A DNA stretch of 64,000 nucleotides from Actinomycetaceae bacterium TAE3-ERU4 (GTDB lineage: Bacteria; Actinomycetota; Actinomycetes; Actinomycetales; Actinomycetaceae). Positions 45,459 to 54,196 of this stretch are shown here, piece after piece. A program made the translations under genes and the position numbers. Below the pieces are notes generated by a model that saw only the letters and a program-made list of their open reading frames with translations, had not been told where the DNA came from and did not search any database. The stretch is from NCBI GenBank assembly GCA_019218365.1, contig JAHUUJ010000005.1:124001-188000 (forward strand), given 5' to 3'. The stretch's first letter is position 1. Every line of letters starts with the position of its first letter.

Positions 45459-46723
45459 TGCGCTCCCTCTCGGTCATAAGCCGCGGATACTCGCAAGCTC
45501 AGAGCAATCATCAGTAACAGCATACCGGCCATAATAAGAGCCAGAATACGGATAGTAACTACATTCGAATAGGGCGTAAACCAGAGGAAAGAAAGCGGTA
45601 CTATCGCATAAAAAATAGCAAATCCAAGCATTAACTGCTGCTTTTCAGTAACCACAAAAATATAGGAAATCGGTGACGAAGCCAGCTGCACATACAGCCA
45701 TGGAACCAAAGCCTGCGCGTACAAGCCCGCATTAGCCCAATCAGCCCCCAAATACCATGTCAAAAGAGGAGGAGAAACAAAATACAGAACAAGGAAAGGA
45801 AAGAATCCAATGACGAACGCGCGACGGATAGCTTCCCACACGAGCGGCCGCATTTGCCCCGGCTCCAGATTAGCTAAGCGCTGGAAAAATACTTGTGCGA
45901 TCGCCCCGTTAATTAAGGCCACCGGGGCCTCCGTCAAAGCCCATGCTTTGGAAAACTCTCCTCCCATCGCACTTCCAAAAGTCATGGTTAAAAGCAAAAT
46001 GATTCCGTTAAAACGAATGGCATCAACCAAAACATTCGGACCGTTTAAAAGGGGCATCTTGCGATAGCGCCACGCTAATTTTCGCAACGAGGGAGTATTT
46101 TCCGGAACTGGCTGACGAACCTGCGAAGATTTGTGGAAAATAGTTGCCCAGGCAAAAAGTTGCCCCGCAATTGTTCCGATTAGCAATCCCACAACGCTAC
46201 GTAGCCCCGAAAATCCCAAAGCAATCTGACTAACTAGAATCCCTGTCGTCTGCTGTGCCCGGTTAATAGCAATTGCGCGATAATTTTCTTTCCGATTAAA
46301 CCAAAATTGAATTGCCGCAGAATCCGCAACTAAGAAAATTGACACTCCCACTACAAGCAGGCAGGAAGCCACTGTAACCCCGTAACGAGAACGGAGGAAA
46401 GGAAAAGCTATTAAAGCAACTACACTAGCTGATAAAGAAGTAACAATAATCGAGCGTGTAGCTAAGCGCTTTAGCTGACGGGCCTCGTCGTCATTTTTAG
46501 GCAACATGATAGTCATGTCATAGCGAAGCGCCGCCACAGAGATTAAGATTCCAGCCACTGCCGTATATACGACCATCTGACCAGTTACCTCGGGAGAGTA
46601 AAGGCGCGAAAGTACCGGTTGCAGCAAAATACCAACTATCTGAGCTGCTGCGGTTCCCGACACTAAGGTCAGCATGTGGGTGAGAAAAGGACTGCGCGGT
46701 CCCGAAGAACGTTTCCTAAACAT
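45455..46723 (-). CDS. Wzx-type oligosaccharide flippase
   Basis: A 422-residue protein with twelve or more hydrophobic segments along its whole length. The opening TLVSGTAAAQIVGILLQPVL and the VSRLYSPEVTGQMVVY-like follow-on (LSRLYSPEVTGQMV) are the usual start of the polysaccharide transporter (PST/Wzx) family. It would turn undecaprenyl-linked repeat units across the membrane. It overlaps the GT4 genes on both sides (4 and 8 bases), giving one GT4, Wzx, GT4 unit. Its presence beside an ABC exporter cluster suggests two separate glycans. Confidence 0.85.
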   Translation of the reverse strand: MFRKRSSGPRSPFLTHMLTLVSGTAAAQIVGILLQPVLSRLYSPEVTGQMVVYTAVAGILISVAALRYDMTIMLPKNDDEARQLKRLATRSIIVTSLSASVVALIAFPFLRSRYGVTVASCLLVVGVSIFLVADSAAIQFWFNRKENYRAIAINRAQQTTGILVSQIALGFSGLRSVVGLLIGTIAGQLFAWATIFHKSSQVRQPVPENTPSLRKLAWRYRKMPLLNGPNVLVDAIRFNGIILLLTMTFGSAMGGEFSKAWALTEAPVALINGAIAQVFFQRLANLEPGQMRPLVWEAIRRAFVIGFFPFLVLYFVSPPLLTWYLGADWANAGLYAQALVPWLYVQLASSPISYIFVVTEKQQLMLGFAIFYAIVPLSFLWFTPYSNVVTIRILALIMAGMLLLMIALSLRVSAAYDREGAQ

Positions 46724-47807
46724 CCCGCTTTACCCCGGTCAGATCTTCTGCAACGAAACGTGCCCGTGCCAACCAAGTATGATGATGCCGAGCTTTTTCG
46801 ACCTTTTTAGTTACCTCGGTAATAAGCTGAGGGTTGCTCACCAAGCTGTCCAACAGTTCTTTTAAGCTCTGTGCTTTGTAGGGAGCTACCCAACCGACCT
46901 GATTTTCACCAACAAACTCAGCGACCAAAGTACCCGCAGAGGCAATAACGGGCTTAGCGTGTCCCACATACTCGTAAAGTTTCATCGGGGCGGCAAACTG
47001 GCGATACGGGTCCGGGCGCATAAACAACAATCCCGCATTAGCCCATTTATAAAGCTTTTCCAGTCCCTGACCCGACTCGTGAACCACCCGTACGTTTGGT
47101 GGCAGCTCAATCGAATCACGCTGAGCCTCCCATCCCTGTTTCCCCGTGCAAACAATCATTTCCACCCCTGGCAGGTCACGCAGAGCGGAAAATACCTCAT
47201 CTAAACGGTAGTGTCCGCCGAGGGCGCCAACGTACAGTAAACGCAGCGGGGACGGGTCTACCGTCGTATCTACCAAGGCCGCTCCGGGAGGAAGAGCACA
47301 AAAAGTTTCCGGGTTAGAGATAACCAGATGTTCCCCCATCAGCAGCGAGGGGAGATAGAGACGAGAAACAAAACGACGATACACACGCAAATCAAAACGA
47401 TATAAACGTGTCATTAAGAAAGCTAAAATCTTACCTACGCTCTGTTTATAATCCGCAAAAGCCCAATAAATATCCCGATAGAACAGACCTACCGGAATGT
47501 TAGCGCGCGAACAAGTAGCAAAGATTTTAGCCTCAAGAAAAAAGTGGGGGGGAAAATGTTTTTTCCCCGCAACCGCGTTAGGAATTGTTGCAGATTCGCT
47601 ATAGCAAAAATCAAATTTAACCCCCTGTGCCAGTAGCGCCCGCAATTTTTTAAGTGCATCACGACGAGTGCGGGCAGTTCCAGTCAGGTCAAAAACCTCA
47701 TATCCGGCCTCTACAAAAGCTTCTTTCATCCGCACTGGACGAATCCCCGAAGCTGCTTTCGCCTTTGGATCTAGAGCAAATGGGGCATGGAATATCATTC
47801 TTCGCAC
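46716..47807 (-). CDS. GT-B glycosyltransferase (GT4-like)
   Basis: A 363-residue transferase. ALDPKAKAASGIRPVRMKEAF opens the acceptor domain, YVGALGGHYRLDEVFSALRD begins the donor domain, and FAAPMKLYEYVGHAKPVIAS is the donor-site segment with the conserved glutamate. The start is probably GTG 47807, which has AGGAG nine bases upstream; an ATG three codons later is the alternative. It heads the three-gene unit with the flippase. It diverges from the short transferase at 47894 over an 86-base gap that must hold both promoters. Confidence 0.75.
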   Translation of the reverse strand: MRRMIFHAPFALDPKAKAASGIRPVRMKEAFVEAGYEVFDLTGTARTRRDALKKLRALLAQGVKFDFCYSESATIPNAVAGKKHFPPHFFLEAKIFATCSRANIPVGLFYRDIYWAFADYKQSVGKILAFLMTRLYRFDLRVYRRFVSRLYLPSLLMGEHLVISNPETFCALPPGAALVDTTVDPSPLRLLYVGALGGHYRLDEVFSALRDLPGVEMIVCTGKQGWEAQRDSIELPPNVRVVHESGQGLEKLYKWANAGLLFMRPDPYRQFAAPMKLYEYVGHAKPVIASAGTLVAEFVGENQVGWVAPYKAQSLKELLDSLVSNPQLITEVTKKVEKARHHHTWLARARFVAEDLTGVKRDV

Positions 47808-47893
47808 TTATTTTTGCTCCTTAACTAACCGGCCTGAAAAGCACCTCTTGGGCTACCCTATTAGGGAGGATACAACCGACGAGGGACGAAACA

Positions 47894-48826
47894 ATGTTAT
47901 ACGACAACGCAACGCGCGTCATTCACGTAAATAACGTCGCCCAAGTTCCCCAAACCCTGGTAAGCGCCGCACGCCAAGCCGGACGTAGTTGGGTTTTACA
48001 TAAGATTCCTCCCGCAAGCCCCACCCCAAAAGCCTTGAAGGCCCGCTATGAAGACGCAAAATCCTGGTTCCCCGGTAGACGAGCGGGAGAGATAATACAC
48101 GTTCACTATGCCCCTAATGGATACTATTTCTGGGGTGCTAAAGCAAAAAAAGTGCTTCATTTCCACGGCACAGATGCCCGCATAGACTCAACTCAACCCA
48201 TTAAAAGAGAACTAATTAAGATATCAATTGCGCAAGCAGACGCAATTGCCTACTCCACACCAGATTTAAAAGAACATCTAAAGAAACTCACCGATCGTGC
48301 GGTTTATCTTCCTAACCCCGCCCCACCTATCCCACCTGACCTACCTGAAGCTATCCGCGGGCGCATTGTCTTTAATACTCGCTGGGATGAATCAAAAGGC
48401 GGACTATCACTTGTACGAGCCGCTCAGCTACTAGTTAGAAATGGTTACGAAGTAATAGGATTCAACTGGGGTGTCTACGCCCCTCAGGCAAAAGCTGCCG
48501 GGGTTAAGCTACTTCCACTTATGTCGCAAGATAAGTTCACAAAGTTACTTTCCAGCGGGGAGTTAATTGTCGGGCAGGTCGAATTTCCAGCCCTTTCCAT
48601 ATCTGACATGCAATCCCTAGCCACGGGACGTCCGCTCATCGCAATTGGCCCCAGCGAAGAATGCCCGATCATTCGTGCCACCAGGAAAAATCTTAGCGAG
48701 GTATGTCTTGAAGCTGCCCGTACCCTGATGGGAAGCAGCTCCCCCGCACCGCGTACATGGTTAGAAACCCACCACGGTGTCAAACATTGTCTAAAGCAGT
48801 GGGAAAAACTTTACGGGGCCCTCTAG
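47894..48826 (+). CDS. Short GT-B glycosyltransferase-like protein
   Basis: A 310-residue protein with GT-B features: VIHVNNVAQVPQTLVSAARQ, IIHVHYAPNGYYFWG, KVLHFHGTDAR, ADAIAYSTPDLKEHL, then the donor domain IVFNTRWDESKGGLSLVRAA. There is no clear E-x7-E motif, and the C-terminal part is short (SISDMQSLATGRPLIAIGPS instead). It may be a divergent transferase with narrow specificity. A GAGGGA site lies before the ATG. It is a single plus-strand gene; its last codons form one arm of the terminator for the convergent oxidoreductase operon. Confidence 0.6.
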   Translation: MLYDNATRVIHVNNVAQVPQTLVSAARQAGRSWVLHKIPPASPTPKALKARYEDAKSWFPGRRAGEIIHVHYAPNGYYFWGAKAKKVLHFHGTDARIDSTQPIKRELIKISIAQADAIAYSTPDLKEHLKKLTDRAVYLPNPAPPIPPDLPEAIRGRIVFNTRWDESKGGLSLVRAAQLLVRNGYEVIGFNWGVYAPQAKAAGVKLLPLMSQDKFTKLLSSGELIVGQVEFPALSISDMQSLATGRPLIAIGPSEECPIIRATRKNLSEVCLEAARTLMGSSSPAPRTWLETHHGVKHCLKQWEKLYGAL

Positions 48827-48851
48827 GTATGCCCTAAAGAACCCCGTAAAG
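48809..48851 (-). terminator. Hairpin terminator of the diacetamido-sugar operon
   Basis: A 10-bp stem (CTTTACGGGG and CCCCGTAAAG) with a 23-base loop. Read on the minus strand it is followed by TTTTT. It lies 20 bases beyond the oxidoreductase stop and its left arm is inside the last codons of the convergent plus-strand gene. Confidence 0.5.
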
Positions 48852-48870
48852 AATATAAAGAAGCACAAAG

Positions 48871-49860
48871 CTAGAGTTTAACCAGCTCTCCCTCATTCTC
48901 GGCAGAAGCCAAAATTGCCTCAATCACCCGCAAAGTCTGAACACCTTCATCCATCGATACATGATCGTTACGAATCCCCAAAATCGCATCTCGGAAATTC
49001 TCCTGCTCCACGCGCAAGGGTTCACGCTTCTGCAGGGCAAAACGAGTTACCTCTCCCTCAGAGACGCCTCGGAAAGCGGCAATTTGCGACCATTCTAAAG
49101 GAATCTCTCCATTACGGTAGAAAGTCAAATCTCCCATTGCAGTATCTGCCACAAAAGCTCCAGCTTCCCCCGTCACAATCGTTGTGCGGTCTTTGAACGG
49201 AGTCAACCAGTTAACTAGATTGCTTACCAAAACCCCATTTTCCATTCGCCCAGAAACCGTGACCATATCTTCATGTTCCCGGCCGGAACGATAAGCAGTT
49301 TGCGCGCTTACCGAGGCATAGTGGCTACCTGCTACCCAAGCGCATAAATCAACATCATGTGTTGCTAAATCTTTAACTACCCCAACATCGGAAATTCTAG
49401 CCGGGAAAGGAGACTGGCGACGAGTGGCAATTTGGTATACCTTCCCTAATTCACCTGCAGCAATGCGCTTACGCATTTCCAACAGGGCCGGGTTACAACG
49501 TTCAACGTATCCTACTGCCCCGACTAGCCCCGCTTCACGGAAGGCTTTCGCTACCCGCTCACCCGATGCAACATCCGCGGCGATTGGTTTTTCTACCATT
49601 GTGTGCACACCTGCAGAAGCTAGTTCTAAAGCTGTTTCTTCATGGTAGACAGTCGGCACAGCCACTACCGCGGCATCTATCCCAGCTTTGATAAGGGACT
49701 TAACATCCGGGAGTACTTCCAGTTCTCCGGCAACCGAAAATCTATCTCCACCGGGATCTGCAACAGCAACTAAATCTACGCCTTCAGTCTCACGAATTAC
49801 GCGCGCATGGTGACGGCCCATCGACCCCAGTCCAATTAGACCAACTCGGAGATTCGACAT
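48871..49860 (-). CDS. Gfo/Idh/MocA-family oxidoreductase (WbpB-like role)
   Basis: A 329-residue NAD(P)-dependent enzyme. The Rossmann motif is VGLIGLGSMGRHHARVI, the family lysine lies in MVEKPIA (about residue 93), and GYVERCNPALLEM plus SDVGVVKDLATHDVDLCAW carry the catalytic-site histidine. Together with the adjacent aminotransferase and acetyltransferase it forms the classic oxidise-at-C3, aminate, acetylate trio that makes 3-acetamido sugars. The sequence is closer to general MviM-type members than to Pseudomonas WbpB, so the substrate is inferred from context. It overlaps the aminotransferase by one base. Confidence 0.82.
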   Translation of the reverse strand: MSNLRVGLIGLGSMGRHHARVIRETEGVDLVAVADPGGDRFSVAGELEVLPDVKSLIKAGIDAAVVAVPTVYHEETALELASAGVHTMVEKPIAADVASGERVAKAFREAGLVGAVGYVERCNPALLEMRKRIAAGELGKVYQIATRRQSPFPARISDVGVVKDLATHDVDLCAWVAGSHYASVSAQTAYRSGREHEDMVTVSGRMENGVLVSNLVNWLTPFKDRTTIVTGEAGAFVADTAMGDLTFYRNGEIPLEWSQIAAFRGVSEGEVTRFALQKREPLRVEQENFRDAILGIRNDHVSMDEGVQTLRVIEAILASAENEGELVKL

Positions 49861-50963
49861 CAGGCACCAGCTCCTGCCAGCTCGTTCACAGCCTTTACAA
49901 TTCGTTCTAGGTCAGACTCGCTCAAAGCGGGGTGAACTGGCAAAGAAATTACACTCTTGGCAGCTTCTTCAGTTACCGGCAATTCCAAACCGGGAGCGTA
50001 AGGAGCTAAGGAGTCTAAACGGTGGTTGGGAATTGGGTAGTAGACTCCACAGCCAACCAAATATTCTTCACGCAAACGGCGAGCAAAATCATCACGGTCT
50101 TGATCTACCACACGAATTGTGTACTGGTGGTAAACGTGCGTAGCTCCCGATGCTACTTTAGGGGTAAGGACACCTTCGATATTTTCAGTTAAGAATCTAG
50201 CGTTCTCCTGGCGAGTACGTGTCCAGGCATCTACTTTCTTGAGCTGTTCTCGCCCAATTGCAGCATGAATATCAGTCATTCGGTTATTTAGCCCAACCAG
50301 CTCATTAGCGTACTGACGTTCCATCCCCTGGTTACGCAGCAAACGAACGCGACGGGCAAATTCTTCGTCTATACAAGAGACCATGCCACCTTCCCCGGAG
50401 GTCATATTCTTGGTCGGGTAAAGGGAGAACATACCAAATTCACCAAAAGAGCCAACTGGCTTGCCATCGAGGGTTGCCCCGTGCGCCTGAGCAGCATCTT
50501 CGAAAATTACTAGACCGTGACGATCAGCGATTTCCTGCAGTTCCTTCATCGCTGCCGGGTGTCCATAAAGGTGCACAGGCATGATTGCTTTTGTGTTTTC
50601 GGTAATGGAAGCTTCGACGCTCTTAGGATCTAGACAGAAATAGTCCAGCTCAATGTCAGCAAATACAGGCTTAGCTCCGGTAAGAGCTACCGAATTTCCC
50701 GTAGCAGCAAAAGTAAAGGACGGAACAATCACCTCATCACCGGGACCAATTCCCGCGGCCAATAGCCCTAGATGAAGTCCTGAAGTTCCTGAATTAACCG
50801 CTACGCATTCACGAGAATCAACAAAGTGCTCGGAAAACTCACTTTCAAAAGCCGCTACCTGCGGTCCCTGAGCAACCATTCCCGAACGCAAAACCGCATC
50901 TACCGCGTCACGCTCTTCCTTTCCAATTAACGGACGAGCAGCAGGAATCATTTCTAGGCTCAT
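49860..50963 (-). CDS. DegT/DnrJ/EryC1-family sugar aminotransferase (WbpE-like role)
   Basis: A 367-residue PLP enzyme. AVNSGTSGLHLGLLAAGIGPGD binds the cofactor phosphate, VIFEDAAQAHGAT holds the pyridine-nitrogen aspartate, and SLYPTKNMTSGEGG carries the Schiff-base lysine (about residue 188). It would transfer an amino group to the C3 keto sugar made by the oxidoreductase. It overlaps both neighbours by one base, so all three genes are co-translated. Sequence alone does not fix C3 versus C4 amination. Confidence 0.87.
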   Translation of the reverse strand: MSLEMIPAARPLIGKEERDAVDAVLRSGMVAQGPQVAAFESEFSEHFVDSRECVAVNSGTSGLHLGLLAAGIGPGDEVIVPSFTFAATGNSVALTGAKPVFADIELDYFCLDPKSVEASITENTKAIMPVHLYGHPAAMKELQEIADRHGLVIFEDAAQAHGATLDGKPVGSFGEFGMFSLYPTKNMTSGEGGMVSCIDEEFARRVRLLRNQGMERQYANELVGLNNRMTDIHAAIGREQLKKVDAWTRTRQENARFLTENIEGVLTPKVASGATHVYHQYTIRVVDQDRDDFARRLREEYLVGCGVYYPIPNHRLDSLAPYAPGLELPVTEEAAKSVISLPVHPALSESDLERIVKAVNELAGAGA

Positions 50964-51559
50964 TAGTCTTCGACCTCTTTCATTAGCCCATTATCAATTT
51001 GGTATAGCGTCCCAGTTTTGGGGCACTTAAAAATATCTTTATTGTCTGTCGGGTCCAGTTTATGCCCGGCTTTACCAACCCACCCTATTTGCCTGGCCGG
51101 AACTCCGGCCATCAACGCATGAGCAGGCACGTCACGAGTCACCACAGCTCCCGCGGCGATAGTCGCCCAAGGGCCGATGGTAATCGGAGCTACGCAAACT
51201 GCGCGAGCTCCGATAGCTGCACCTTTTTCTACCGTAACGCCCACTGGCTGCCAGTCGTGTGCATCTTTTACAGTGCCATCAATATTTACGGCGCGTGGAT
51301 TGTGGTCATTAGTTAAAACTACCGCCGGGCCGATAAATACTCCATCAGCTAGTTTTGCTGGCTCATAGACCAGGGCATAGTTCTGAATCTTGCAATTATC
51401 ACCGATTTCAACACCGGTTCCGATGTAGGCGCCACGACCGATAACGCAGTTCTTACCGATTTGCGCATCTTCGCGAACTTGGGAAAGATGCCAGACGGAC
51501 GAGCCAGTACCCACCTGAGCCCGGGGGCTAACATCCGCAGATTCGACAATTCGAGGCAT
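50963..51559 (-). CDS. Left-handed beta-helix N-acetyltransferase (WbpD-like role)
   Basis: 198 residues from ATG 51559, with AAAGGAG seven bases upstream; a TTG six codons earlier precedes this site and is rejected. Hexapeptide repeats run from about residue 8 to 155, for example VIGRGAYIGTGVEIGDNC and IGPWATIAAGAVVTRDVP. The end MAGVPARQIGWVGKAG is typical of WbpD/WlbB enzymes, which acetylate the 3-amino group. It is the first gene of the acetyltransferase, aminotransferase, oxidoreductase operon and diverges from the GT2 gene at 51669. Confidence 0.88.
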   Translation of the reverse strand: MPRIVESADVSPRAQVGTGSSVWHLSQVREDAQIGKNCVIGRGAYIGTGVEIGDNCKIQNYALVYEPAKLADGVFIGPAVVLTNDHNPRAVNIDGTVKDAHDWQPVGVTVEKGAAIGARAVCVAPITIGPWATIAAGAVVTRDVPAHALMAGVPARQIGWVGKAGHKLDPTDNKDIFKCPKTGTLYQIDNGLMKEVED

Positions 51560-51668
51560 TGGTTTTCTCCTTTTCAACTGCAGATATACTACCCCAACCC
51601 AGGAGGTTATATATAGCTACTACGTCCCAACTTTGGCACCTTCTGAAATCATCTGAGAAAATCACAGC

Positions 51669-52346
51669 ATGGATGTTTCTTTCACTGATACTTGGATTGT
51701 GATGCCGCTGTATAACGAGGCGAGTGTCATCGGCTCCGTAATCGGTGAGATACTGCCTGTTTTCCCCAATATTCTCTGCATTGATGACGGCTCAAAGGAC
51801 AACTCTGCACAGGTTGCGCTTGAAGCTGGGGCACATGTAACCACCCATCCAATCAACCTTGGTCAGGGAGCGGCTATTCAAACCGGTATTGAGTACGTGT
51901 TGAAACAAACAGACGCTAAATACCTAATTACTTTCGATGCCGACGGGCAACATCGTCTTGCCGATGCTCAAGCCATGCGAGAAAGAGCTGCGACCGAAGA
52001 CTTGGCCATCATATTTGGGTCACGTTTTCTCGGCGCCCCAGTTGAATGCGGCTGGCTAAAACGATTTGCCCTGCAAGCAGCAGCAGCCTTTACCCGCCTC
52101 CGCGGAGGACTAAATCTTACGGATACTCATAATGGGCTACGTCTAATTCGCCGCGATGCTTTTAGCCAGATTAAAATTACCCAACACCGAATGGCACATG
52201 CCTCAGAACTGGTAAATCAGCTTGCGGAAACTAATCTTCCCTACGCAGAACAATCTGTTCATATTCGTTACAGTGACTATTCCCGCAGCAAGGGACAGTC
52301 TTCTTTAAATTCCGTAAATATTGTCATAGACTTGCTAATCAAATGA
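51669..52346 (+). CDS. GT2 glycosyltransferase (polyprenyl-phosphate type)
   Basis: A 225-residue family-2 transferase. IVMPLYNEASVIGSVIGEIL starts the fold, CIDDGSKDNSAQVA follows, and YLITFDADGQHRLADA is the metal site. It resembles dolichol- or polyprenyl-phosphate sugar synthases. The stop overlaps the start of the DUF2304 gene by 4 bases. That pairing is common and suggests the small membrane protein holds or activates the transferase. No clear Shine-Dalgarno precedes the ATG. Confidence 0.85.
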   Translation: MDVSFTDTWIVMPLYNEASVIGSVIGEILPVFPNILCIDDGSKDNSAQVALEAGAHVTTHPINLGQGAAIQTGIEYVLKQTDAKYLITFDADGQHRLADAQAMRERAATEDLAIIFGSRFLGAPVECGWLKRFALQAAAAFTRLRGGLNLTDTHNGLRLIRRDAFSQIKITQHRMAHASELVNQLAETNLPYAEQSVHIRYSDYSRSKGQSSLNSVNIVIDLLIK

Positions 52347-52783
52347 TTAATTTATTTTCCGCGGTTCCTTCACAGGCGCTTTTACCTGAACACACCATCA
52401 TTAAGTGGCTACTGGGAATTGGGCTTACCCTGATTCTTATTTTCACTCTACGTATCCGCCCTGGACAACGTACCTTAGCGATGCGGCGTTTGTTTCTCCT
52501 CGGATTCTTAATTTTTGCTTTCGTAGCTGTTCTTTGGCCTTCTTTTATTACTAAAATTGCCAACTTAGTTGGCGTTGGTCGAGGTGCAGACCTTCTGCTC
52601 TACCTCTTAATTATTTTCTTCTTTGCTAACTTGGCTTCCTCTTACAGGCGGCGAGCAGACATAGACAATCGCATTACCGAGTTAGCGCGTTCAGTCGCTC
52701 TCCAGAATGTGCAATATCCTCTAGATAAAGAAAAAGTTGATGTTCCAGAAACATCTTCCTCATCCGATTCCAGCCTGCTCTGA
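52343..52783 (+). CDS. DUF2304-family membrane protein
   Basis: A 146-residue protein with three hydrophobic segments (about residues 19-38, 49-68 and 82-98) and a soluble helical tail carrying RRRADIDNRITELARSVAL. DUF2304 proteins are typically encoded next to a polyprenyl-phosphate GT2, as here. The gene overlaps the GT2 by 4 bases and precedes the LCP gene by 11 bases. The likely role is to bind the transferase at the membrane or handle its product; this is inference. Confidence 0.8.
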   Translation: MINLFSAVPSQALLPEHTIIKWLLGIGLTLILIFTLRIRPGQRTLAMRRLFLLGFLIFAFVAVLWPSFITKIANLVGVGRGADLLLYLLIIFFFANLASSYRRRADIDNRITELARSVALQNVQYPLDKEKVDVPETSSSSDSSLL

Positions 52784-52794
52784 GAGATTTTCAA

Positions 52795-54156
52795 ATGAGT
52801 GATTCCCTCCCCTCTTATGCCCCGAAAAATCCACGTCGTCGGCCGCGGCCAAGCGATCTTTCCCGGCCGAGTTCATCCGCTACCGGCAAGGCAGCTACAC
52901 CGACTCGCGCTGTTTCTTCACCTCAGCCATCGGAGCAAAAAGAAACTCCGATAAAACCAATTCCTTCACGCCGCAGTGCATTGGCGAAAGATGATTCTAA
53001 ACAAGCACGGCACGTCCGTGCGGTATCAGCTTCATCTAAAACCTCTCCGCACCCGGAAGGAAGGACCCCGGCGGCGCTCCCTTCTTTCCCGCCTCGCAAT
53101 TCCTCCGCTCCAGATCAGACGATACCTTCCTTTTCCCCGACAGTTTCCCCAGCGCAACCGCGTATTTCTAATTCTTCCCCTCCGCCTTCCCAGCCTCGCG
53201 CCAAACGAAAAAAGCGCAAGTTTCCCATTGCCCTTTCGCTATCTATGACACTATTGCTAGTTCTATTGATAGCCTGGCCTGTCTTTCTTTACACCCTGGT
53301 GGGAAACCACCTGGGACGAGTAGATGCTCTCTCCACATTTCCTAACACTCCCGGAGTTACCTATCTAATTGCTGGATCAGACGCGCGCGGGGGTGAAGGC
53401 GGTGCGCCTCAGGACGGCACAACGGGAGAGCGTACAGATTCTCTTATGCTTATTCACAAAGCAGAAAACGGAAAAACCGTAGTAGTTTCTCTTCCCCGTG
53501 ATACCGATGTAGAAATCGCCGACCATGGCCACAATAAATTAAATTCTGCGTATGCTTTCGGTGGCCCCAAATTGCTAGTACAAACTGTTGAAAACTTAAC
53601 CGGCTTGAAGGTAGACCATTTTGTCCTCGTTAAGATGGGCGGGGTTGCGCAGATTGTTGATGCTCTTGGCGGGGTTAATTTATGTCTTGATTACAACGTT
53701 AAAGACCCTAAGTCGGAACTTACTTGGAAAGCCGGTTGCCATAATGCAAATGGGCACACAGCCTTAGCGTTTGCACGAATGCGCTATCAAGATCCGCGCG
53801 GAGACATCGGGCGACAAGAACGCCAGCGACAAGTAATTTCAAAGGTAGTGAAAAAGGCGTCATCATCTTCTGTCCTTCTTAATCCTCTCACTACCTATGA
53901 GCTGGCGATGGCCGGTTCTAAAGCGCTAGATGTGGATGATTCAATGTCCCCCTATGCTTTAGCTAAGCTAGCTTTTGCCTACCGTTCCGCTGCAAACCAA
54001 GGGCTTCTCGGCACTCCCCCGATAGAAAGTCTCAACTACCGTAACGGGCATGGTTCTTCCATAAAATTAGATTCCCAAAAAACCCCTGAATTCTTCAAGA
54101 AATTGAAAAATGGAACGCTTGAAAAAGACGATCTAAATGTATTTACCGGTAAATAA
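52795..54156 (+). CDS. LytR-CpsA-Psr (LCP) family glycan ligase
   Basis: A 453-residue protein with a disordered Pro/Ser/Arg-rich cytoplasmic N-terminus (about 1-140), one membrane segment (FPIALSLSMTLLLVLLIAWP, about residue 142-162) and an extracytoplasmic LCP domain (about 190-340). LCP motifs are YLIAGSDAR, GERTDSLMLIH, VVSLPRDTDVEI and DPRGDIGRQERQRQV, including the conserved arginine and aspartate residues. LCP enzymes attach lipid-linked glycans to peptidoglycan or protein. As the last gene of the GT2, DUF2304, LCP operon next to the glycan cluster, it is the best candidate for anchoring the glycan made here. In mycobacteria a comparable LCP gene lies in the same region (Rv3267). Confidence 0.92.
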   Translation: MSDSLPSYAPKNPRRRPRPSDLSRPSSSATGKAATPTRAVSSPQPSEQKETPIKPIPSRRSALAKDDSKQARHVRAVSASSKTSPHPEGRTPAALPSFPPRNSSAPDQTIPSFSPTVSPAQPRISNSSPPPSQPRAKRKKRKFPIALSLSMTLLLVLLIAWPVFLYTLVGNHLGRVDALSTFPNTPGVTYLIAGSDARGGEGGAPQDGTTGERTDSLMLIHKAENGKTVVVSLPRDTDVEIADHGHNKLNSAYAFGGPKLLVQTVENLTGLKVDHFVLVKMGGVAQIVDALGGVNLCLDYNVKDPKSELTWKAGCHNANGHTALAFARMRYQDPRGDIGRQERQRQVISKVVKKASSSSVLLNPLTTYELAMAGSKALDVDDSMSPYALAKLAFAYRSAANQGLLGTPPIESLNYRNGHGSSIKLDSQKTPEFFKKLKNGTLEKDDLNVFTGK

Positions 54157-54196
54157 AAGTTTTGGGTTGAGGAAAAATCCTCAACCCAAAACTTTT
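54155..54196. terminator. Bidirectional hairpin terminator
   Basis: A perfect 19-bp stem (54155-54173 and 54178-54196) with a 4-base AAAA loop. The core GGGTTGAGGA is flanked by A and T runs on both sides, so the U-tract requirement is met in both directions. It overlaps the stops of the convergent LCP and galE genes. Confidence 0.85.
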
